A stretch of DNA of 64,000 nucleotides, taken from the NCBI GenBank assembly GCA_011800805.1, contig MPNW01000278.1, positions 76,986 through 140,985 of the forward strand. The letters run 5' to 3'. Each line of letters begins with the position of its first letter. Position 1 is the stretch's first letter. The notes beneath the pieces are model-generated. The model ran no database searches, was not told the origin of the DNA, and saw nothing but the letters and a program-made list of their open reading frames with translations. This DNA is from Hirudo medicinalis (taxonomy: Eukaryota; Annelida; Clitellata; Hirudinida; Hirudinidae). Of this stretch, positions 23,268 to 34,640 are shown piece by piece. A program made the position numbers and the translations under genes.

Positions 23268-26200
23268 AGGACATTTAATTTATCTCACTATTATAGAGCA
23301 AGGCAGATCTTCTGAAGATACTTTGTTTGAATTTCATTTTTAAAAGGTTCAGTCTTATTTCTTTTAATTTGTAATTTCTTGTCAGAAATTTCATTTTTTA
23401 TTTCATGTAAAGTCCTTCATGTATTTCAATAGGTAATGCTTGTCTAATGTGTTTGACTGTGAATAAATGATTTCAATACCTTTTTCTGTTACTTTATGTT
23501 TCTTAAAAGTTTCAGTTGCATTCAATTCTGCTTCTTGGATTAAGATTTAGCACGAGAAGATAGAACTGTAACTGTGTTTTGTTCCACGGTTGTTTACTTA
23601 AGTGTTTTGAAACTTTGTGACGATATGTTTGCCTTTTAGAATAGATTATGTCACATTCATTTCAACTCTTTATTTGTTTGAATGGCTGGATGGTTCTATC
23701 AATGATTACTCAGCCATTTAATGCAGAGTCATTTAAATTTTAAAAGCTGTAATTGCAATTTTTGTGTCAAATTTATTCCATTGGAGACCAAGTGATCTGC
23801 ATTTAGATTGAAAGCAAAGCAACATTTGTTTTGATGTTCCTCTCAATGGTCCACACATTAACACCATCTTTTTATTGAATATGTAGGACCTGTGACATTT
23901 TATAAATGCTGATTATGGGGTTAAAATGGATTTAGATTTGTTTTTGTGCTTCAGTCATAGTTTTGGAATGATCTGACTTTAAGTCTCTGGGCCAGTGGCT
24001 GATTCCTACCTATATGTTGTCTTAACCTATTTATCCTTACCACATCATTTACATTATTAGTCATTATTTACTAATTGTGGACAGATCATCTTTGCTTCAA
24101 ACCACTACTTTATTGTGGGGGACACATATTCTGTTAGATCTGTAACTTATGTAACTCTCCCCCACATGCCATAATATGTTTCCATGTCTCTTGACATCAA
24201 CATGTTTTTGTTTCTTGATATTCACACAAGATAAATTAATTGCATAGTATAACTAGTGACACCTTCAATTGAAGGAATTTAGGGCATTCTGGTGCATTGG
24301 TAACAAATAGAGCATCTCACTCAAGATGCTCTGTGAATGCAGACTTGCTCCAGGAAATTTCTGTATTTAGAGCTTTGAGTTAAGATTAAAAATTGTAATT
24401 TGACATGAGCATTCATCAGGAATTTGCAAATTTGTATGTATGTATATATATACATTAATTCGGCCGCTATCAGTAAATAAACCTTTTGCTTTCATGAAAT
24501 ATTAACTTTCTCAGGTTTTTGTTAATTTTGTTTGCGAGCCGGCATGTTTGCTTCTGTCATACCGTAATTTCCTGTAACGCTAAGCTTTTAAACGTTTCAG
24601 ACCATTTCGCCATATTAATTGTATCCAGATCAATTGAAACTTAATGTAGACTTTGGGAACAATCGGGGATTATGTTCCCTGCTACAGCAATGGGCTCAAA
24701 ATATTACAGTCTTTTGGGACTTTGGTTTTTGAAAGCACTATTAATATTAAGTTTCAAATTAGAAGAATTATATGTTCTATTATCTCTAGACGAACTCTTG
24801 CTTCAATTGGAGGTTTTTAACTTGTTAAGTTTCTTTCGTTTTGTCATTGCCGTTAAGTATTCCCAATCACGTTTTAATCTCGTTATCTGACTCAACCACG
24901 ACAATTGCAGTGGCGAACTTGTTCGAAGCTCAAAGTATGTTATGAAATACAAGCTGCGACATTATTGAAACATGCATCATAAAAGTTTTTACAAGATTTT
25001 TGTGGGCTGTTCATTTGAACGTGATTGTGTCGATACACAAACCCAAACGCCGTCAAACGTGTTTTCCACGACGGGATAGGGCCCTCCATGTGTGACATTC
25101 ACACGAAAGCTGGGTTTGTATACCCCTACCCCCTGTCCACAAGCATCCATATCAAGTTAGCCCCCTTTGTATTACAAAGTCAACACACCGGCACCATACA
25201 CTATACACCATAAAGTGCACATCTATCTCCCTAGTTTAAAGGCCGGTACAACGACCCTCTAACGCCCACGACAACGCAAGCTGAGTGAGGTCCCCTCACG
25301 ACATCTAGGTTTAAAATTTATAAGTTCTCACTCGCAATTTATGGGTCGAATTGTTAGAAAAGAAGCTTTATTTTACGACATTTTTGCTACGTTTATTGTT
25401 TTTTGTGGACGTCCACCTTCTGCTAACCTCCCCTCCCCTCCGTTCATAAGTATCCGCTTTGCTCGAACCTCCTCCCCCCTCTCCGGAGGACGTCATAAAT
25501 GGATGGTCCCATCGGCCAAACTCTCCTCATGATCATCATGCTGAAAACTTCTCTTAGTTTGCACCAGCCACCAGCATCCTTACCCGACAGCATAGTGCTC
25601 AAAACCAGAGTACTTCCCGTTTGGGAAAGTTATTTCATAATGTTTTGTTGCAGGAGACGAATACCCACTATTGCTAAAGGAAACATCACATTTAACCGAC
25701 CGCTTGCAGCAATAAACGCGCAACAATTTCAAAAACTGCAGATTTAGAGAATTTAGTTGACTAGTGGCTATCTTGACGTGGTCGGAGCAAAATCATAGAA
25801 CGACCAAGCTTCTTAAAACAACCTGGATGAATTAGGAATGAAGCCGTTAACATAATTACATTTCCGGATTTGATTACCGTAGTTTACCTTAATGGATGAT
25901 GGGTGCCAGCGACATCCAGTCTGCCAAGCTTACGCCTAGGCTTATGCTACCCTACATATCACACTAATAGTTGCATCACTTAATTCGGCAATCCATCAGC
26001 CAAGGTTTCAATTGATTTGGGATTTGGTAAAAAAATTCTATATGCGAATTAACATGGTGTGACTCAATGAGCCCCAGAATGGGCTAAAATTGTCGGTAAC
26101 TACATGCAAATTAAGTAAAACTGCTCAAATTTGCCTTTCACTTCATGTATTCAAGAACGTCACTCTGCTCGTGAAGTCACGCTTTTTAGCATGGTTTCAC

Positions 26201-26446
26201 AAACAATGTTAAGGTATAATGCATCAAAATAGCATGTGTGTGCAGAATATAACATCAAGAATTTCTTGCTTGATTGTGTTTCAGGTTCAACCGAGGCAGC
26301 AATAAGCATATTCAAGTCGACATTCTGGGATATTCCTGATCGAGCTACTTCTGATTCTTTCCCTGACGGAAACGAAACTAGAGTATGATTGTCAATAGTA
26401 AGGTCATAACTACAAGACACCAAAAGCAACATTTTGATTCAATAAC
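23268..26446. other. Intergenic, no gene recognised
   Basis: Begins with the 3' UTR of the PTB-SH2 gene. The rest (about 3 kb) is AT-rich with no domain-bearing ORF. A locally C-rich, pyrimidine-rich patch lies at about 25400-25500. The minus-strand frame at 26160-26432 has no recognisable domain and could be 3' UTR of the neighbouring gene. Confidence 0.5.
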
Positions 26447-28664
26447 CTAGTAGATGACATTAACCCTAACCAACCTAAATGACATAAACTGCTTGTTAGT
26501 CTGTGCTCTCCCTTTTGACAAGAAGACACTCTGGTAAGGAATAACATCTTTGTCAACCAATGCTGGGTAATATCTCCCAGGTCCTGGCTGAAACTGTAAA
26601 TGGTTAAAAATAGGATAACAATGAGATTATTGAGAATAGGATTTTGTTGAGTCTGATCTTGATCAATTTCACATCATCAAAATAACTCAAAGGCATCAAT
26701 ACCATCGAATTGGTCATTCACAAGAATAACATAAAAAAAAATTGCTACGTAGAGCCTCAAAGAGTGAAATGACTCTAACCTGCTGTTCAATTGAGTTGTT
26801 GGTAAATGAAATGTCTCTCTCTGAGGTTGAATTAAAAGCAACTGTTTTACGATTCGACTGGAAAAGGCCAGTATTAAAGTTCCGTGGAGCCCTCTTACAT
26901 GTTGCAAGATGTGGGTAATAATGTGCAGGGCCTGGTTCATCCTAAAGACAATAAGTTCACATCAGCAGTCCACTAAAGACTTTGTTATATAACCTTGACT
27001 TTTGATAGACTACTTATTAATGTTTGTTGTTTTAGTCATAAATCTAACTACATCAATGGCCATCTAACCAATCAAGCACCAAATCATTTTCACACTGATT
27101 TCTTAACAATTAGAAAACAATTATTTTATCTTTGTTGAATCAAGACTACATGCACAATGCAAGACTTAAATGCCCACTATTTCAAAGGTATTAGTGCTTG
27201 CTTATAATTATTACTATTACAGAATAAAATAATTACCAGTATTTTCAAAGGTATTAGTGCTTAATTATAATTGCTATTACATAATAAAATAAGTACCGGA
27301 TCTCTGGGAGCATGACACATATCATCCAGCATTATCCTCTCATAGTGCTTGTTTGGAAATCGAGGGGCCTTCTTGAAGTAGCCTAAATACCTGTTTTTTG
27401 AGAGAAGTTCTTCAATCCCTGACTTGATGTTATACTGCCCTGGACTCTGAAGGTAGTCTCTTGCCTAAGATAATAAGTACAATTTACTCTTATGTTTACA
27501 CTTCAGTTTAACCTAATTTACAAGTTTATGTAAAACTGCACTGGACTTTAAGGCACTTAAATAATGATAATGAAATTTATTTTAATGAAGTTCGTACTTG
27601 CTTAGATAATACAACTAACATCAGTCCAAATGCTTTTCATGGCTGCATTGCGGTCCATCCATGACACAGCAGAAGTTCTCTTGCAAAATTTATCATTCAC
27701 ATCATACATCCCTGGTGCAAGCTCAGACACCTTCTACAGATTTGAAAGTATCATTTTTTTTAGAACTGATGAATTTATACAAGTAATATACAGTAAAAAT
27801 TATAGACCTGATTTTTATGAATATCAGATGACTGCCTCATTTGGCAAAACAATTTAGAGACAAAAGAAAGGAAAAACCATTGGCTGAAGATCAGAATTTT
27901 ATATAATTGAAATTTACTATTCAAAACTGGTTTTGCTACAAAGAATGACTATTAAGATTCACCTTCAAGTTTGGAGAACGGTCAATGTTCATCTTTACAT
28001 TAAAGTCCTGGTAGCACCTTCGAAAGAACTTCTTCTTCTCATATTTCTCATAATAGTTTCCATATGTCCCTGGACCTGGCTTGTCATCCTGACCAAAAAT
28101 TATAAATTACTTGCTGGAATCAAGCAGAGTGAGGATGACAGAAAATAATTAATATCACGATATTGTATCATTAATATCTTGGCACAGGTTTTAAGTTGCA
28201 GACTTAATAATTAATCATTGACTTATTTGTGGAGAAGCTTCTAAAGTACTAGCTGAATGCTCAGAGATGAATTCTAACATTTAAGCAACCATCACTTACA
28301 TAAGGAAATGGACACATCTACAAACACTGACCACTTTGTCATAATACGTCACAGTTTTCTATGCAGCTAATAACTAACATCTTCATTTTTAGGAAATCTT
28401 GGAGCTCTTGCCATGTTGCATTTCCTGACCTGAGGAATTGTTTTGCATCCGAGTCTCAATGTTATTTCATTGAGATCTTTCCCTCTGTCAGTATTTTCAG
28501 CTTTGGAGTTGGAGTCATTTTGTTTCTAAAAATTGGATGCTATTGGTAACAGGAATAAAACAGTACTTGTTCACCAAAATTGCACCAATAAATAATTAAT
28601 CACTACCTCACAGTAAATAATAAATAATAACAATAATGATAATAATAATAATAATATAATAATA

Positions 28665-28709
<45 letters not shown>

Positions 28710-28731
28710 CAACGACAACAACAACAACGAC

Positions 28732-28765
<34 letters not shown>

Positions 28766-31700
28766 CAAAATTAATATCCTTATATTGTGAGTGATGTAAT
28801 ATATATGTAAAATTATATTATGTAGTTGTGTGCTGTCACTACAATTACATCATATAATTTTATATTGGCATTTGTTTGGACGCTAGGTCCAAATCATTTC
28901 TTAGAGAATAAAGTGGCTTAGTTGTCCATTAGTGTCTTGGTATAATCGACTAATTGCGAGTTAAAACATTTTGGCAACGAGGATGGGATCTGAGGATAAG
29001 TTAATGTCGATGATGACGATGTTTATGGATGAAAGTCGTCGACGCGATGAAGAAAACCGCCGTCGAGATGAAGAGCGGGAGGAAATGTTCGATCGTAGTT
29101 GCGAAGAACGGATCAGTCATGATCTGCGCTGATTTCTAGACAGGACTCAACGAAGCAATATAGATGCACCGACATCCTCTTCCGACACCCGATGAAATCT
29201 TCGCTCGTCTGAACCAAGGCGCATAATTCACTCAGATGGACTTTGCTGATGCATACCTGCAGATGGAAGTCGAAGACGACTCGAAAAAGCTGGTGACAAT
29301 CAACATTCACAAAGGCCTCTTCCAGTATCACAGAATACCCTTCAGAGTCAAATGTGCACCTGACATTTTCCAAGAAACCATGGATCGGATGATCACAGGA
29401 CTTGAAGGCTGTGCAGCATATTTAAATGATGTCATTGTGACTGGATCCACGCTGGGAAAACACAATAACAACGTCCAGGCTTTGTTTGAACGAATTGCTG
29501 ATTATGGATTTCGCGTCAGGATGGAGAAATGTCCTTCGCAAATAGAAATCAACTTCTTGTGGCACTAGTTTCAAGAGATGGCCATCGACCATACCCTAAG
29601 AAAATTCAAGCGATTGTTGAGATGCCAACGCCTAAGGACCCAAAGCAGCTGAAGTCGTTCTTAGACTACTACTCGTCTTTCGTTTTCGTCTAAGATGCAT
29701 TCAATGAGAGGCCCATTGGATGATCTAGAAAGGGAAGACAAATGCGTGTAAATTGCAGAGAACCAAAAGGTTCCAGAGAAACTCAAGAAAGTGCTGGAGT
29801 CAGATCTGTTGTTGGCGCACTTCGACCCTGGACTAGACATAGTGGTTGATGCGGACACGTGTAACTATGGAGTGAGAGCTATTACCTCTCATCGCTTCCC
29901 GAACGGCACGGAGAAGACAATTGCACAGGCCAGAAGATCTCTCACCAAGGCCGAGAACTAAGGGCAGATCGAGAAATAAGCTCTGGTCCTAGTGTTTGGG
30001 GTGAGGAAATTTCACCCCTACATCTAAGGCAGACGCTTTCTTTAGCTGACTGACCAAAAGCCGCTTTTGTCAATTTTTGGATCAAAGGTTTGTATATCTG
30101 CTCACTCAGCAAATCTGGTGTCCAAAGATGGGAACTCGTCTTGCTCGTATATGACTTTATCATTGAGTGCAGGCGATCTACCCACTTTGGCCAAGCTGAT
30201 GAACTATCCCGTCTCATAGCTTCAAAGAAACTGCCTGGGGATGAAGACACTGTAATAGCTAAGATTGAACAAGATGTAGGGCAGTCCAAGGCGACGTCAT
30301 CTGACACTTGCCAGTGACAAAGGAGGATATTCCGAGGATGACCGAAGAAGATCCAAAGTTAGAGCTAGTTGTGGAAGCTATCAGCACAGGACGATGGCCA
30401 AAGTTCAAGGCTGGATCGACCTTATGTGCCTTCCATAATCGTTCTGCAGACCTGTCTACGAAGGTGCGCTCTTCATGAGAACACGTGTTATGATTCCACC
30501 AGCGCTGCAAAGCCGAGTTTTGAAGATGCTGCACGAGGGACAGAAGTTGTGCAGATGAGAACTTCAACGACCACCGCAACAATCAAAGAGCTGGGTAGGA
30601 TTTTCACATAGCCGGGATACCCAAAGGTGCTCGTTTCGGACAATGGGACACAGTTCAAAGTCAAGAAGTTCCAAAACTACTGTCAGAAGAATGGAATCCA
30701 GCGCATCAGATCACCCCCGTATCAACCCCATTGCAATGGACAATCTGAGCGTTTTGTAAATACTTTCAAAAGGACTCTTCAAAAGCTACAGGGGGGAGGG
30801 AGTAATGGCAGATGCGCTTCAAACGTTCCTGCTGACTTACAGGACTACCGTGCCCGTCTTTATCAGGATTGAAGACGCCCGCAGAGGCATATATATATTA
30901 TATCATATAATTTTAAATAGTCCAAATCATCTTAGTTATGCAACGGACTTTAATCAAATAAATAAATTAATTAATTAAATTGGCATTTGTGAACTTCTGG
31001 ACGCTAGGTCCAAATAATTTCTTAGAGAATAAAGTGGCATAATTGTCAGTTAGTGTCTTGGTATAATCGACTAATTGCGAGTTACAACACCTTATAAAAT
31101 GAGGACACATGAATTCAACTACTAGTTCCAACAATTCGAACATGTATCACATCAGAGATTATAATCATCTTAGCCGTAAACTTTAAACTATGCAGCCTAC
31201 CATTAAAAAACAATCAAAAAAAACAGGAATGACACAAATTAATCACTCAATCAATAATGGCCCACAATAAAATTTGAAACTGAATTTCTTAACAAAGTGA
31301 TAATATCACTAACTTTTGATCTGATAAGATCAAATATTAGCCTTGCTCTGTAACTTTGCTCTTTATTTTTTGATGATGATCCCGATCGCTTCTTGGATGG
31401 TTCAATGTCATAGCTCCCAGGACCAACCTTATCACTCTTGCAAACAATTATGATTGTTTTATTCAATAAATTATTTATATTTATTTGATTAAATATGTTC
31501 CCAATTGCTATGTTTTTGTGCTGCGAATTCATTGTTCTATTACTTTGTAAAGCCTTGTTTTTAAGCTCTGCTTGCTTTAATTTTGAATCCTCAATTTATT
31601 TAGGTTTTGGCTCAATTAAAGCAGACCACAATATTCTCTCAGTCCTCTTTGTGGTTTAAAGCAAATTTTACATGATTTCATTTGGTTCTCTATGCACATT

Positions 31701-31935
31701 CAACTTATACAGACAACGAATTTATTTTTTGAAAACCAAATCTAACCGCGCCTTTGGGTATATGACCTTCCCCAAATCTGAACGAAAAACACACATTTTA
31801 AATTCTAGATCCACTTTTACAATAATTTTAATTTATAAATTTCATTAAAATATTAAACCATGAAACTCACTTGTTAGTAGTCAAGAAAAGATTTGATTTT
31901 CGCCTAAACACCGGCCTAGTAAACGTAGCAGACAT
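26447..31935 (-). CDS. Sperm-tail PG-rich repeat protein (STPG/ODF3/LEXM-like)
   Basis: Predicted ciliary or flagellar axoneme-associated protein. Approximate exons on the minus strand: 31871-31935, 31711-31777, 31314-31436, 28379-28541, 27960-28088, 27660-27740, 27299-27465, about 26780-26941, and 26447-26595. The start reads MSATFTRPVFRRKSNLF. Repeated PG-rich (SHIPPO-type) motifs follow: VGPGSYDIEPSKK, KPGPGTYGNYYEKYE, LAPGMYDVNDKF, SPGQYNIKSGIEELL, EPGPAHYYPHLA and QPGPGRYYPALVD. Two exons contain an APRFP motif (MARAPRFPKNED and KKAPRFPNKHY). This repeat style is shared by ODF3, STPG and LEXM proteins. The spacing most resembles LEXM, but the exact orthologue is uncertain. Several exon ends were not checked to the base, and the terminal exon could extend further. 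A Ty3/gypsy element lies between the third and fourth exons. Confidence 0.75.
27178..27300. repeat. Tandem duplication abutting a splice donor of the STPG-like gene
   Basis: Two ~60-bp units share TTTCAAAGGTATTAGTGCTT, a TATTAC block and AATAAAATAA-TACC. The right-hand unit ends exactly at the donor side of the exon at about 27299-27465 (minus strand), so the left-hand unit carries a second copy of the intron 5' region. Confidence 0.75.
28617..28766. repeat. (AAT/AAC)n trinucleotide microsatellite
   Basis: About 150 bp of mainly AAT repeats with an internal AAC/GAC-rich patch, immediately upstream of the LTR element insertion. Confidence 0.95.
28785..31089 (+). mobile_element. Internally deleted Ty3/gypsy LTR retrotransposon
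   Basis: Two LTR copies end alike: GACGCTAGGTCCAAAT through TAATCGACTAATTGCGAGTT, at about 28890-28968 and 31000-31089. CCTTATA flanks both outer ends (28778-28784 and 31090-31096), a candidate target-site duplication. The 5' LTR lacks about 60 bp present in the 3' LTR. Between them are a short leader, a Ty3/gypsy reverse transcriptase (MDFADAYLQMEVED; active site YLNDVIV in place of Y-x-D-D), an RNase H-like stretch (IVVDADTCNYGVRA) and an integrase core (VSDNGTQF, YQPHCNGQSERF). Most of gag and protease is missing and several frames are broken. It cannot be autonomous as sequenced. Confidence 0.88.
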
Positions 31936-32149
31936 GACGGTCGGTTAATAGATAATTTAAATACTTTAAGTATTGCAACATGGCATTAGTTTTTTATTTA
32001 TTAAAAATCTATTAGTTAATTTTTTTCAAACATTCCAATACACATTCGCCTATTAATAACAAATTATGGCTTCTTAGCTAGGGTCTATCTAATTCTCAAT
32101 TCTTAGAACCCAAAAATCCTCCTGCTGTGCGGTTATTTTTATTTATTTT
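31936..32149. other. 5' flank of the STPG-like gene
   Basis: AT-rich; presumably promoter and 5' UTR of the minus-strand STPG-like gene. No motif assigned. Confidence 0.4.
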
Positions 32150-32179
32150 TTAGCTGGTATTATTATTACTCTTAAATAC

Positions 32180-32806
32180 TTTGTAATGGATACGGAGACG
32201 GATTAAATGACTACTCCAAAATAGAAACATTTTTCTAAAAATTCTACGGTATTTCATATTGGATGTATATTTATGTTTAAGTGGTCTTGAAGTTAAACGA
32301 TAACGATTCATAGTACGATTACAGTGGCGTAAGTTCAGACAGAACTTCAAGACCGCTAATATTTCTTGAGATGGCGACCAGAGGAACGAGAAGAAGCGGC
32401 TCGCCGAGGATGACGACTGCCAGATCTACTAAAACTTTTGATGAAAGCGAAAATCCTTGCAGACTAAAGCTCCGGAGCGATTGTGTGAGCCTGTGATCGG
32501 GTTCCATGGACAAATTCAAACTCATTAGCATATCGTATGCTATTGGTCCACGTCGAGCAATACTCATAACAGACAACAATTGAAAACAGACCCGCAAAAT
32601 GTGAAACTCTTGATAAAACTATTTTGCTGTTAGGAGAAATCCAACACAGAAATCAAATATCCAATGGTGTAATTACAGCCGGAAATAACACTAAAACCGA
32701 GGAAAAACTCTAGGAACAGCGAGAAAAAAAGAGCCTAGAAAACGATTTGGCAAAGTTTTGTTTAACATACGCCACTCTAATCAAGCTCTGAATCGTTATC
32801 GTTAGA
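32180..32806 (+). mobile_element. CR1/L2-type LINE 3' end (host copy), split by a nested insertion
   Basis: The plus strand reads LCLSGLEV up to 32294 and resumes at 32758 with a sequence close to the 3' end of the LINE at 61700-61765, including CGCCACTCTAATCAAGCTCT and a terminal ATCGTTATCGTTA. If the block 32295-32757 is removed, the two parts line up with the 61.7 kb element without a gap beyond one base. The left boundary is approximate. Confidence 0.75.
32295..32752 (-). mobile_element. Nested LINE of the same family, inserted in opposite orientation
   Basis: On the minus strand the block ends with ISGLEVL, then TAATCGTACTATGAATCG and TTATCGTTT, the same 3' end and tail as the host copy. 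It is flanked by AAGTT at 32290-32294 and 32753-32757, a candidate 5-bp target-site duplication. It is about 458 bp and 5'-truncated. The visible coding part has stops. Confidence 0.75.
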
Positions 32807-32880
32807 CTCATCATATTTGGAAATAAGTAAAAATAATTGACAAAGTTTAGATTTTACATTCCTTTGATTAATCTCAGCAG

Positions 32881-33125
32881 AAATTCAGAAATATTTCGTA
32901 CAGAACCATATTAGTGAGTAATCCCCACGATCGTGGTACCAATATTAACATTTACTAGCCTTGAATCCCGCAGAAGCCGAATAAAAAATCAAATGGCGTG
33001 CCACTCTCATTGTATTAATATTCAGAAGTTCAGAAACATTTCGTACAGAACAATATTAGTGAGTAATCCCAATATTGTGGTGAATCAAAAATCAAATGGT
33101 GTGTCACTAGTCGTTGTATTAGTAT
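32881..33125. repeat. Local tandem duplication
   Basis: Two copies, about 32881-33010 and 33022-33125, share ATTTCGTACAGAAC-ATATTAGTGAGTAATCCC, then AATCAAATGG-GTG and CACT-TTGTATTA. The first copy has about 40 bp (near 32938-32980) absent from the second. Confidence 0.8.
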
Positions 33126-33129
33126 CGCA

Positions 33130-34640
33130 TTTCCACTGCTCACATTTTGTTCGCTAAAGTGATTGCTCTTTTTGTTGCTTGTCTGATGATTTAGAGGACC
33201 TCGGTTCCTTCCATTTGTTTGGAGAAAATAATTAAACAAATAAAATGTGTTAACCTAAAACTACGGCCTTTAATATTTTCTAATCAAACACCGTTCTCTG
33301 CAATAGACCAAAGTATCACTGGTGACTTCATCTTTATAGAACCAATTTCATCAAGTGGTAGTGTAATGTAGGAGTAAATCACAGGCAAGGTCGATATTTG
33401 ACAAGAACTTTGATCTGCACCATATTTTGCTCCCATTGATGGTATAATAAAGTCCTTAAATTAAATTTACTTAATTTAGTAATTTTTAAACGAAATGGAA
33501 TCATTTGCATCATCTTTTGAACTTTGACATCCGATGCCTTTTTAAAGGTCATCAAAAAACTTAAATTGAAATATTACGAGATAGGTAAAGATAAATACCT
33601 TTAAGAAATGACAAATAACCTCGCCTTACAGTCCTCACTCACAACCTTAAATTACTATTTTTGTATAAAAATGTCAACTACTACATATTTAATTCATTAA
33701 TGTGTTCTGCTATACCGTACTAGCGCAAATTAGTTTCTGTCCCACTTAAACTCTAGATACACAATGTTTCAGCTGGCGGACCGAAATTCAAGTTTTTCGA
33801 GGTCACCGGCTGAAGTTTAGGGTACAAAAACATCAACAGCTTGAACTTTATAAGCATTAGATCATAGCTCTTCACTACTTTATTTTTGTAATCTCTAAGA
33901 TATTGTGCAATTTGCTTCAAGATATATATAAGCATTTGAAAAAGTAATTCAATCGTAATATCCCATAAGTAGTAAGCAAAAGTATTTTTGTAAATGATAC
34001 TGTAAACAAGCAGATGCTCTGCCAGTTGTAGATTTTTAGTTCACAAGGAGAGTATATTCTTTAACGTTTCTTCTTTTATTGCCGTAAGATAGTTGAAAAG
34101 TCACAAATAATAAAAAGTTGACTTAATCAGATTGAAGGTTGGATATGAGTTTTGCAAGAATTTATGTGAATAAATCAGTATTTCTAAATTTCAGAATGAA
34201 AGGAATAAGGCTACTCGGAAAAACTTTAAAATCTTTCCAAATGCAAAGAAAATGTAATTTTTTAGTTAAATTTTCAACATTCTAATCATCCGACCATCGT
34301 ACGATTTCGTAAACTTTGACCCAATTTACACTTAACCATCATTGTTGTTATTATTTTAAGAGTTCAGTTGATTGTGTTTCCGCGTGGTCCTGAGCATTAG
34401 GTGTCTTTGGTTTGAGGTACCCCGTATGACGCTATATACTGATTTTTCATAATTAGGTAGGACGTATTATATATGCTGAGCGACCATCTTATTGACTTGC
34501 TTGAGTGCTCAGCAGTTCATCCGAGCGTCACATTCCGTTTTTAGGAACTTAGAATTAGGGTGCTTTAAATTTTAACTTTTTTTTAACAAGTTTCCTTTGC
34601 TTCTTTTCGTCCTTGACCTTATACAGTGCTAGTTCGAGCC
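33130..34640. promoter_or_regulatory. Upstream region of acetyl-CoA synthetase
   Basis: About 1.5 kb without a recognised gene. It should hold the promoter and 5' UTR of the downstream acetyl-CoA synthetase. No specific binding site can be called with confidence. Confidence 0.4.

Noticed and set aside
28571..28768. Minus-strand 65-codon ORF of tyrosines and cysteines
   Set aside because: It is a translation of the AAT/AAC microsatellite, not a gene.
32319..32597. 92-codon minus-strand ORF as a possible host gene
   Set aside because: It ends in the LINE-specific SGLEVL segment and lies inside the nested LINE insertion.
34626..34640. Upstream GTG as start of acetyl-CoA synthetase
   Set aside because: A eukaryotic gene should start at ATG; the in-frame ATG at 34641 fits the family N-terminus.
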